A DNA stretch of 64,000 nt, from assembly GCA_964447175.1 (NCBI GenBank), contig CAYURP010000003.1, forward strand, positions 32,111-96,110, given 5' to 3'. The notes beneath the pieces are model-generated. The model did no database searches, was not told the DNA's origin, and was given only the letters and a program-made list of their open reading frames with translations. This stretch comes from CAYURP01 sp964447175 (GTDB taxonomy: Bacteria; Zixibacteria; MSB-5A5; SM23-73-2). Below, one piece after another: positions 56,671 to 64,000 of this stretch. Both the position numbers and the translations under genes were made by a program. How positions within the stretch are numbered: position 1 is the stretch's first letter; each line of letters begins with the position of its first letter.

Positions 56671-56698
56671 ACAAAAAGAGCCAGGCAAAGCCTGGCTC
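56671..56698 (-). terminator. Intrinsic terminator of the giant surface-protein gene
   Basis: On the minus strand arm GAGCCAGGC, a 3-nt loop, a perfect 9-bp complement and TTTTTG. It lies 25 nt past the gene's stop codon. The region between it and the HMG-CoA synthase start holds no gene. Confidence 0.9.
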
Positions 56699-56723
56699 CT
56701 TCTCCCTTTCTGGTCTTTAATAA

Positions 56724-59700
56724 CTACTTCAAAAGCAGCATTTTCTTAGACTGGACAAAATCACCCGCCTTAATTCTGTAGAAGTAAACACCGCTGGCAA
56801 CTGTTTTGTCCTTCTGATTGGTTCCATCCCAGACCACCATTTTGTACCCGGCTTGCTGCTTTCTATTTACAAGGGTCTTCACCTTTTGACCCAGGATGTT
56901 ATAGATGGTGATCTCCACATCGGAATCCTGGGGTAATGAATACCTTATCACCGTTCGAGCGTTAAAGGGATTAGGATAGTTCTGAGACAGGCTGAAGACC
57001 TGGGGAATGGATCTAATCAGTTTGTTGGGTCTTATCTCAAGCTCCAGCTCCTGGGCTGAGGGGTTAACCAGAATAGCGCTTTCTATACTTACACTGGAGA
57101 TTCCAGTTCCATTCCCTTTCATTTGGAACTTCAACTTAAGGAGCGAACCATCTCCTGGCAGCACGGTATGGGTTCCGTAAATGTCTATCATTCCAATCTT
57201 AACTTTACCCGGCTTAACATTGTAGAAAAGACCTAACCCCTCGGTTCTGGAAGCGGTATTTATTTCCTTAACTTCAAGCTGCGAGGGATCAAAGTTTAAG
57301 TCCAATTCTATCCCTGCTACCTCCTCTTCGATATCAGCCTCCAATAATACCTCAATTTCTTTGGCATTCTCTTGTTCCGGGAAACAAAGATTTATGCTTG
57401 CTGGAGCTTTATTTTCATAGCGAGCCAGAAGTTGTCCTGGAATGGTGCAGATACAGGGAGCAGCTTTTCCCTTAAATATGTAATTTACCAGGTAAACCGC
57501 GTCCGATATAGTTATGTTCTCATCACAGTTCACGTTTCCAGCTTCCAAAGGCTCGTGTCCTTCTGCCCCTCTGAAAAGATAGTTGACAAGGGCAACTACA
57601 TCCACTACGTCTACCTTTAGATCCCCATTAAAATCACCTACTATATAAGACAAGGGCTTCGAGCAGATCACCTCCGAAATAGAACTGACATTTTGTTTCA
57701 GATCCACTGCAGCGATCTGATAGTAATAGGTAACTCCATTTACCAGTCCTTGATCTTTGTAGGTAATGGCTTGGAGGTTGCTGGCAATTAAAGGAAGGGT
57801 GGTATCACTTAATTCAGTTCCCCGATACAAATTATATCCGCTCAAATCACTTTCCACATTACTGTTCCAGTTGAGTCTTATCCACTGGTTTCCATAAACA
57901 GCGGAAAAGCCCGTAGGTGTGGCAGGAGCAGTATTATCAGATACTGAGTTGGTTACAAAGGTGCTATCAGCACCAAGATAGACATTCCCAAAAAGATCAG
58001 CAGACTTGATCCGGTAATGGTAGGTGGTGGAAGCTGAAAGGTTAGTTAAAGTAACCTGATGTATAGAGTCATTTTCCGGTTTCGCCTTAAAATCCGAATA
58101 TTCCGCGGAAAGCCCGTATTCCACAGAACTTGAGCTGAGCTCATTTGTCTCCCATTTGATCTTGGCTGAATTCTCCGACACGTAGATCACCTCTGGACCG
58201 GAAGTAACCACCGGCGCCTGAACATCCGGAGAAGCAGGAGCGGTAACTGTGAAGTAGTCGCTGTAGGTGGGTCCGTTTCCGTAAGCATCTGTGGAGAACA
58301 CCCAAACATTGAAGCTGGATGCAAGAGACATACTCAACATGTGCCTTAAGTTGTTGTAACTCTCTCCCACAATTCTTTCTGCTAGTCCACCATCTATTTG
58401 TTCATAGCCCATATACGAATCCGCAGGCTCATCCGTCTCCCAGGTGATCACAGCTTTCGTTTCATCCAGATAAGCCACACCAGGCGGAACAGTTATTACC
58501 GGAGGATCGGTGTCAACCACATCTGCTGATGTGGTAAATGTTACATCAGAACTGAATGCAGGGCCATTACCAGCTATATCCTTAGAACCCACCCTGAAAT
58601 GATAGGTGGTGCTGGGAGAAAGATTGGAGAGATGAGCAGTATGATTGACAGTCGCTTCCGGATAGATGATTTCTGTCCCGTAATTCTGGTTCATCCCATA
58701 TTCCACCATGCTGTTGCCAGTTTCATCGGTAACCCACTCCACCATTGCCCGGTTGTGTGTTTTATGCCGAATATGGGGACCAGAAACTATAACCGGAGGA
58801 CTCACGTCTGTAGTGGCTCTGGTTTTAAATTGATCGCCGCCAGTATCCAGAGGCTGCCTTGGTCCAACAATATGGTCAGATTGGACTGTGTTGCCTGAGG
58901 GGTCAGTAGAGCTTATATAGTAGTAATAAGTGGTGCCAGGAGTAAGGTTGGTGAGAACCACCGAATGATCTATAACATAAGTGGGGCTTCCTCCAATATT
59001 ATCGTAGGATAGATCTAATCCATAATGAACCCAGCTGTCAGAAACTTCGTCAGTTGTCCAATCTATTTGAACCTGGGTATTATTAATCCAAGAAGCGTAA
59101 GGACCGGTGAGAATAAGAGGAGGAATGATATCCGGGCTCGAATGAGTCCAGAACCAGAAATCAGAACTCCAGGTAGGCCCATTACTTTCCGGGTCAACAG
59201 ACCCAACCCTATAATGATAAAGAACCGAGTCCTGGAGATTAGTCAATACTATCTGATGGTTCTGCACATATTCAGATTTGATCCTTTCTGAACCATAAAG
59301 CTCGGATAGACCGTATTGAACTATGCTGGTTGAAATCTCATCTGTGATCCAGCTTATAACCGCTTTATTGTCGGTTATTCCCGAATGAAGGGGACCTAAA
59401 ACTATTGCCGGAGGCATTTCATCCGGGGCAGCATTGGTGGCGAAGCTGCCACCTGAGAATTTCTCGTTTTTTAATATTGAGATGTTACTACCAGTTATTG
59501 CTGCAGCTAAATCCATGTCTGTATCCCCATCTAAATCCGCACAAAAGACAGATTGAGGATTATCTACCCAGTAGTTAACCGCACTCTCAAAACTACCATC
59601 CCCATTGTTCTTCAAGATGGAAATACTCTCACCATAAAAATTTCCCACAGCCAAGTCCACATCATTGTCCCCATCCAGATCCGCACAATAGATAGAACGA

Positions 59701-62700
59701 GGATTGCTTTCCACCGCATAGCTAACCGGGCTCTGAAAAGTTCCATTCCCATTGTTCTTGAAGATATCAACACTGTCACTGCCTGTATTTGCCACAGCTA
59801 AGTCCATATCCATATCGCCGTCAAGATCCACACAGAATAAAGAGCGAGGATCGTCATCCGTTCTATAGTTAACTGCAGCCTGAAAAGTACCATTACCATT
59901 ATTCATCAAAATGGAAACACTATCAACGTATGAACTAGCCACAGCCAAATCTATGTCAGTATCTCCATCCAAATCCGCACCAAAAACAGACATAGGGTGG
60001 TCTTCTACTCCATAGTCCACTGCACTCTGAAATGTCCCATTCCCGTTGTTCTTCAGGATGGAGACATTGTCATCGTCTCTGTTTGACACAGCCAAGTCTA
60101 TATCTTCATCCCCATCCAAATCCTCACAAAAAACAGAATAAGGCTGGTTTCCTACCCCATAGTTTACCGCACTCTGAAAGGTACCGTCCCCATTGTTTTT
60201 TAAGATGGAAACGTTATCACTTGTACCTGAATTTACCACAGCCAGATCCAGGTCTTCGTCTCCATCTAAATCCGCACAAAAAACAGACTGAGGAAAGTCA
60301 CCTGCCCCATAGCTTACAGCACTCTGAAAAGTACCATCCCCGTTATTTTGCAGGATCGAGACATTATCGCTATTGGAATTTGCTGCAGCCAGGTCTAAAT
60401 CTCCGTCTCCGTCCAAATCCGCACAAAAAACAGACAGAGGATAGGCTCCGACCCCGTAATTCGATGGTTCTGAGAATCCAGGAGAGTTGCCGCTGTAATC
60501 CTCAGAGCTCACGGCGTAGAAGTATCCGGTACCGGAAGATAACCCGGATAAGGTGATACTATGGCTGGTCACAAAGCCAGGATCCACAGCGCTGTCAGAA
60601 AACGGAGTGGTTTCACCGTAATAGACCCTGCCATCAGCTATCTCGTCAGTTGTCCACTGGATAGTGGCGGAGTTATGCGTTATATAGATTGCTGCAGGGC
60701 CGAAAATAATCTGGGGAGGTGTTTCATCGGGATCTGAAGCTGTAGTTAAAAAATCACTCTCACTGCAAGTCGGACCGTTGCCCAAACTGTCGTCAGAACG
60801 TACCCGGTATTCATAGGATTCAGATGGTATAAGTCCGATCAGAGTTATCGTATGTTCTAACAGGAACGTCGTATGACTATCAGCGGGAACCCATTCTTCA
60901 TCCTCAAACAGCTCCACACAGCCATCAGCTGGCTCATCTGTTTCCCAATAGATGGTAGCCATGGTATCCATTATAGCTATCACAGTCGGACCCAAGGTTA
61001 TCACCGGTGCGCTGGTATCGCCAAAAATCACGTAAGCATAGTCAGAGTATTCGCTCTCATTCCAGGAGGAGTCAACCGAAGAAACACTGTAGAACAGAGT
61101 CTCACCCGGGGAAACCGTAAGATCTAAGTAGAAGGGATCGTCAGTAGTAACCAGAGTATCATCCAGGCTGTCGCGATCATAATCCTTGTATACCGCATAG
61201 AGTCTTAAATCCGGATCCATTACCGGATCCCAGGTCAGGGAGACGCCCGACTCCTGGGGCAAAGCCACCAGATTCTGAGGTTTTTCAGGAGGATTAGTCT
61301 CAGCTTTCTCCACGAAAAGCGTACCCGGCCAGAATCCTGCCTCCATGTATGAATAATCCCAACTCATAAAAAGTACAGTATCCAAAGGATCGCTCTCAAA
61401 AAAGACCATCTCCGGGGGGACTACGTCCTTGACTTTCAAATAGATCTTACCCAGAAGGCCTTCTCCTATTTCCAAGTAAGGAGCTTGTTCTGTGAGAAGG
61501 TCAATCAATATGGTTGCGTTTCCTTCATCAATGTCAATTACTTTCTGTTCAAAATGAGCTGCCCGACTTCCTGCAAAGCTAATCGAGTCCACTTGAACCA
61601 GGGAGGAATCACCGAAGACCAACGGTATCTTAATCCTAGCTAATGAATCATAATCATTAGACTGGATTATGGGAACTACTACATCCTCTTGATTGGGAAG
61701 GGCTGTTACATGCAGAATTTTAACCGAATCCCCCATCAAGGCTGGATAGGCGAAAATGAAACCCTTTTTGGTAACGCTGTCTGAACCATTAGCACTGGTG
61801 ACTATCAAGGACACGTCATAAGTCCCATAGGAAATATATTCATGATATGGATTTTGGAGAGTACTTATGCTGTCATCCCCGAAATCCCACAACCAGTCAG
61901 TTATATCTCCGATTGAATTGTCTGTAAACTGCACCGCCAGAGGCAAAGCTCCTACAGTAGGATCGGCTGTAAAGTCTGCTAGGGGTTTACCCAGAACCTG
62001 GATGTAGTTCTCCCTAATAAGAGAGTCAGAGCCGAATTGGTTGGTCACTTTAAGCTTGACGTTATAAGTCCCTGCCTGCTTGTAAGTGTGCACAGGATTC
62101 ACCTGGATACTGGAATACCCGTCCCCAAAACTCCAGTATCGGGAGTTAACAATGCCCTCAGAAAGATCGGTGAAGTGAACCTCTAAATTCTTCTCCCCGA
62201 TAACCGGATTTGCGACAAAATTAGGTGTAGGAGGTTGCATGGGATTGGGAGCCTCAAACTGCGGAACCGCCAATTCCCTGGGAAGGGAACCTTGCACAAA
62301 TAGAAAGTGGTTGCTCGGTTCGAAGAATGTGGTATCAAAGGAGAAGCTCCAGGCTGAGGATGAATCAGAGATGGTGAAATAGAGCTTGGCAATTGGTCCT
62401 GACCCTGGATTAAGCGTAATAGAACTTAGATTCGAAGCCCCTATCAAGAGCTTCTGCTCATTATTATCCACACGGCCATTAAAACGATTGCAGCCCTGCA
62501 ATCTTGTGGATACAAACGAGGCTGAATCGCACTGTATTGTCCCCTGAACTATCCCAAATGATAGAGGAATAGCTAAGCCAAAGACAGTGTCTGAATTTGT
62601 TAATTCCAGATTGAAAACGTATTTGAAAGACGCAGGGTGATTAGAATAGCTCACATACAGCGTATCCGTAGTCAAAATCTGTGGTGGAACTTCGGGGAAA

Positions 62701-64000
62701 GGCGGTCTTTGTAACAGATGAGGACCACCTAAAAAGATGTAATCCGCAAGATAAATAACGTCTCCAATGTTAATACCTGCTATTGAGTCAATATCCCCTG
62801 AGCCCCATAAAACAGGCTCTGGGCCTTCCACAAAGAGATAATTGAAGAGATAGATCAAATCAGCAGCGTCGACAATGTAATCATGGTTTACATCACCAGC
62901 CAGAGCTCCGGACAGGACACCGGAATAAACCCGGGCTTTGTTAATAGAGTTCTTTAGGTTTATATCACCCTCGCTGGTTACAGCCATTGCGAATTTAACA
63001 GTTACCGTATCGCTTAAGCTTGTCAGGTGCTTGGCTGTCATCACCGAGGCTAAGTCTATGTTTTCGCCATAGACGCTGTCTCCAGGGGAAGAAGCTATCT
63101 GATAAAGCTGTTCATCCTCTACTAAGCCATAGGCGGGGGGGAGATTTGCGCCAAAGGGAGCTGAATTTTCCAGAAATGACAAACCAGCATGATAATTGGT
63201 CATACTTCCCGTTCCATTCTGCCACATCAGGTAGTAAGAATCGTCATATCCTCCGTTGTTGTTTGCTGGTACATCAGTCGGCACATCCCAATCTAAAGCC
63301 ATCCCCAGGTATAAATCTCCAAGAGTGGGGGGAGTGATTGTAGGCCACCAGGCGGGCGCAGTGGTCTTTGGATAAAGTTTTATTGTGCTTATCATTACGT
63401 TCTCAGGCACAGGTGAGTTCTCTCCTGCAAAGAGCAGATTCTCCATGGACATCTCCACGTCCCACCACCAACCAGGCCAGGGTTGTCCCACCCCAGGAAA
63501 GAAGGGGTAGAATTTATGCCTGGATCTTATTATAAGATAATTTCCCATATCCAGGCTGTCGATGACCAGATTACTGGCTGCATGAGTGAACTCGTTCCAA
63601 TATATGTTCCTGCTGACCAGAGTGTCGCTATTAGAATTGACCGTAGCTAAAAATACCGAGCCCTCATAAAGATAATTCTTATCATCAGCAAAAGTGTGCA
63701 TTCCTCCACCTGAATCCCCGCCTCCCATACGTCCCAGGTTGAACTGACGGAGCTCCATGGTTGGATTTGCCAGGTATGCAAATTCAGGACGGTAGTATTC
63801 TTCATCTGTTACCACCAGAGGGCCTACTGGGATGAACAACACTCCATTCCCGGCTGAATCATCAGAATTTACCTGAATGGAATCCATAACCAGGACTGTC
63901 TCTGAATAGGCAACATCACCGAACGAGAGTGAAACTTCAACCGGATCTCCACCAGCAGGAATGGAGAAGACTGAATCTGAGACTATATCTATCCAGGATT
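56724..64000 (-). CDS. Giant secreted multidomain protein with dockerin, PKD, FG-GAP/VCBS, FN3 and type IX sorting domain; N-terminus outside window
   Basis: The frame is open through the right edge, so more than 2420 residues are seen and the N-terminus is missing; the ATG at 63887 is internal. From N to C: dockerin-like repeats (GDVNHDYIVDAADLIYLFNY, about 62.9-62.7 kb), a cohesin-like domain (62.7-62.25), two PKD domains (YWSFGDG and WLWDFGDD, 62.2-61.75), a second cohesin-like stretch, FN3 domains, seven FG-GAP/VCBS-like repeats with ADLDGDGDLDLA (60.46-59.46), six or more FN3/phosphatase-N-like repeats (TDE-S-V-YG), dockerin (GDFNGDLKVDVVDVVALVNY, 57.65-57.45), a cohesin-like domain, and the C-terminal YPNPFN...SGVYFYRIKAG domain for type IX secretion. 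It is probably a surface or extracellular adhesin or scaffold. A terminator follows. Confidence 0.9.
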   Translation of the reverse strand, partial: SWIDIVSDSVFSIPAGGDPVEVSLSFGDVAYSETVLVMDSIQVNSDDSAGNGVLFIPVGPLVVTDEEYYRPEFAYLANPTMELRQFNLGRMGGGDSGGGMHTFADDKNYLYEGSVFLATVNSNSDTLVSRNIYWNEFTHAASNLVIDSLDMGNYLIIRSRHKFYPFFPGVGQPWPGWWWDVEMSMENLLFAGENSPVPENVMISTIKLYPKTTAPAWWPTITPPTLGDLYLGMALDWDVPTDVPANNNGGYDDSYYLMWQNGTGSMTNYHAGLSFLENSAPFGANLPPAYGLVEDEQLYQIASSPGDSVYGENIDLASVMTAKHLTSLSDTVTVKFAMAVTSEGDINLKNSINKARVYSGVLSGALAGDVNHDYIVDAADLIYLFNYLFVEGPEPVLWGSGDIDSIAGINIGDVIYLADYIFLGGPHLLQRPPFPEVPPQILTTDTLYVSYSNHPASFKYVFNLELTNSDTVFGLAIPLSFGIVQGTIQCDSASFVSTRLQGCNRFNGRVDNNEQKLLIGASNLSSITLNPGSGPIAKLYFTISDSSSAWSFSFDTTFFEPSNHFLFVQGSLPRELAVPQFEAPNPMQPPTPNFVANPVIGEKNLEVHFTDLSEGIVNSRYWSFGDGYSSIQVNPVHTYKQAGTYNVKLKVTNQFGSDSLIRENYIQVLGKPLADFTADPTVGALPLAVQFTDNSIGDITDWLWDFGDDSISTLQNPYHEYISYGTYDVSLIVTSANGSDSVTKKGFIFAYPALMGDSVKILHVTALPNQEDVVVPIIQSNDYDSLARIKIPLVFGDSSLVQVDSISFAGSRAAHFEQKVIDIDEGNATILIDLLTEQAPYLEIGEGLLGKIYLKVKDVVPPEMVFFESDPLDTVLFMSWDYSYMEAGFWPGTLFVEKAETNPPEKPQNLVALPQESGVSLTWDPVMDPDLRLYAVYKDYDRDSLDDTLVTTDDPFYLDLTVSPGETLFYSVSSVDSSWNESEYSDYAYVIFGDTSAPVITLGPTVIAIMDTMATIYWETDEPADGCVELFEDEEWVPADSHTTFLLEHTITLIGLIPSESYEYRVRSDDSLGNGPTCSESDFLTTASDPDETPPQIIFGPAAIYITHNSATIQWTTDEIADGRVYYGETTPFSDSAVDPGFVTSHSITLSGLSSGTGYFYAVSSEDYSGNSPGFSEPSNYGVGAYPLSVFCADLDGDGDLDLAAANSNSDNVSILQNNGDGTFQSAVSYGAGDFPQSVFCADLDGDEDLDLAVVNSGTSDNVSILKNNGDGTFQSAVNYGVGNQPYSVFCEDLDGDEDIDLAVSNRDDDNVSILKNNGNGTFQSAVDYGVEDHPMSVFGADLDGDTDIDLAVASSYVDSVSILMNNGNGTFQAAVNYRTDDDPRSLFCVDLDGDMDMDLAVANTGSDSVDIFKNNGNGTFQSPVSYAVESNPRSIYCADLDGDNDVDLAVGNFYGESISILKNNGDGSFESAVNYWVDNPQSVFCADLDGDTDMDLAAAITGSNISILKNEKFSGGSFATNAAPDEMPPAIVLGPLHSGITDNKAVISWITDEISTSIVQYGLSELYGSERIKSEYVQNHQIVLTNLQDSVLYHYRVGSVDPESNGPTWSSDFWFWTHSSPDIIPPLILTGPYASWINNTQVQIDWTTDEVSDSWVHYGLDLSYDNIGGSPTYVIDHSVVLTNLTPGTTYYYYISSTDPSGNTVQSDHIVGPRQPLDTGGDQFKTRATTDVSPPVIVSGPHIRHKTHNRAMVEWVTDETGNSMVEYGMNQNYGTEIIYPEATVNHTAHLSNLSPSTTYHFRVGSKDIAGNGPAFSSDVTFTTSADVVDTDPPVITVPPGVAYLDETKAVITWETDEPADSYMGYEQIDGGLAERIVGESYNNLRHMLSMSLASSFNVWVFSTDAYGNGPTYSDYFTVTAPASPDVQAPVVTSGPEVIYVSENSAKIKWETNELSSSSVEYGLSAEYSDFKAKPENDSIHQVTLTNLSASTTYHYRIKSADLFGNVYLGADSTFVTNSVSDNTAPATPTGFSAVYGNQWIRLNWNSNVESDLSGYNLYRGTELSDTTLPLIASNLQAITYKDQGLVNGVTYYYQIAAVDLKQNVSSISEVICSKPLSYIVGDFNGDLKVDVVDVVALVNYLFRGAEGHEPLEAGNVNCDENITISDAVYLVNYIFKGKAAPCICTIPGQLLARYENKAPASINLCFPEQENAKEIEVLLEADIEEEVAGIELDLNFDPSQLEVKEINTASRTEGLGLFYNVKPGKVKIGMIDIYGTHTVLPGDGSLLKLKFQMKGNGTGISSVSIESAILVNPSAQELELEIRPNKLIRSIPQVFSLSQNYPNPFNARTVIRYSLPQDSDVEITIYNILGQKVKTLVNRKQQAGYKMVVWDGTNQKDKTVASGVYFYRIKAGDFVQSKKMLLLK
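59463..60465 (-). repeat. Seven tandem FG-GAP/VCBS-like repeats (about 141 bp each)
   Basis: Within the giant protein gene a unit of about 47 residues repeats seven times, each with a calcium-binding core of the DLDGDxDxDLAV type, SILKNNGDGTFQSAV and a Tyr-Gly/Val lead-in. The DNA repeats closely, so the array is recent and could vary in copy number. The protein motif is that of FG-GAP/VCBS propeller blades; seven units equal one complete beta-propeller. Confidence 0.88.

Noticed and set aside
59463..60465. CRISPR or intergenic tandem repeat, and a 174-residue opposite-strand ORF at 60032-60556
   Set aside because: The repeats encode protein blades in the giant gene's frame; the opposite ORF is a shadow of them with no recognisable domain.
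63885..63887. ATG at 63887 as the true start of the giant protein
   Set aside because: The frame stays open to the window edge with similar composition, no signal peptide follows this ATG, and no ribosome site precedes it.

Overview
The window looks like a bacterial scaffold from an uncultured FCB-group lineage; my best guess is candidate division Zixibacteria or a close neighbour. The evidence is a giant secreted protein at the right end that carries dockerin-type segments, cohesin-like domains, fibronectin-III repeats and a C-terminal YPNPFN...GVYFYRIKAG sorting domain of the type IX secretion kind. The scaffold contains two N gaps (10 and 100 N), so it is a draft or metagenome assembly. 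Promoters are sigma70-like: TTGACA, a 16-17 nt spacer, then TATATT or TATTAT.

Layout. 1-3.9 kb (minus): a beta-propeller-like exported protein that runs off the left edge, an S58/DmpA peptidase and an MFS transporter. 4.0-9.3 kb (plus): a conserved housekeeping run rplM-rpsI-rpsB-tsf-pyrH-frr-uppS-cdsA. The dxr and rseP genes that often follow cdsA are absent and a UbiA-type prenyltransferase follows instead. 10.3-15.5 kb (plus): NlpC/P60 lipoprotein, uvrC, ogt, an AmmeMemoRadiSam radical-SAM enzyme, a PhaR-domain/phasin-like protein, and a cold-shock protein whose leader contains a terminator-like hairpin. 15.6-16.2 kb: a gene-free array of about 14 different hairpins. 16.3-19.1 kb (minus): half-size permease, nitrilase-family hydrolase and an AGCS alanine symporter. 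19.7-23.9 kb (plus): an NSS symporter with an overlapping 39-residue MetS-like subunit, a GH1 glycosidase and a GT21 glycosyltransferase. 23.9-28.8 kb (minus): TPR protein, CGGC protein, tRNA-Leu(TAA), AlkD-like glycosylase, tRNA-Cys(GCA) and two GAF proteins.

28.8-34 kb (minus) is a methionine/one-carbon block: a homocysteine methyltransferase-MTHFR fusion, a core-MetE protein with all four zinc ligands, a MetE paralogue that has lost three of them, and glyA. A second hairpin array and rpiB follow.

35.1-56.4 kb (minus) is one metabolic supercluster for branched-chain amino-acid catabolism. It encodes two phosphotransbutyrylases, butyrate kinase, branched-chain aminotransferase, a leucine-dehydrogenase-like protein (with Gln at the catalytic Lys position), two acyl-CoA dehydrogenases, two crotonases (one methylglutaconyl-CoA hydratase-like), a 3-hydroxyacyl-CoA dehydrogenase, a split methylcrotonyl-CoA carboxylase, two SCP2-type thiolases, a DUF35 protein and an archaeal-type HMG-CoA synthase. 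Together they could take leucine to HMG-CoA and conserve ATP through acyl-phosphates. No HMG-CoA lyase and no 2-oxoacid oxidoreductase lie in the window. The adjacent HMG-CoA synthase-thiolase-DUF35 trio has the layout of the archaeal mevalonate-entry complex.

56.7-64 kb (minus) is the giant surface protein, open at the right edge. Three non-coding patterns recur between genes: heptanucleotide tandem repeats that often supply the stop codon of the preceding gene, hairpins with constant flanks and variable stems, and remnants of recombination (a tRNA-Leu 3' fragment, a duplicated biotin-carrier 3' end, and an RNase H pseudogene with intact catalytic residues).
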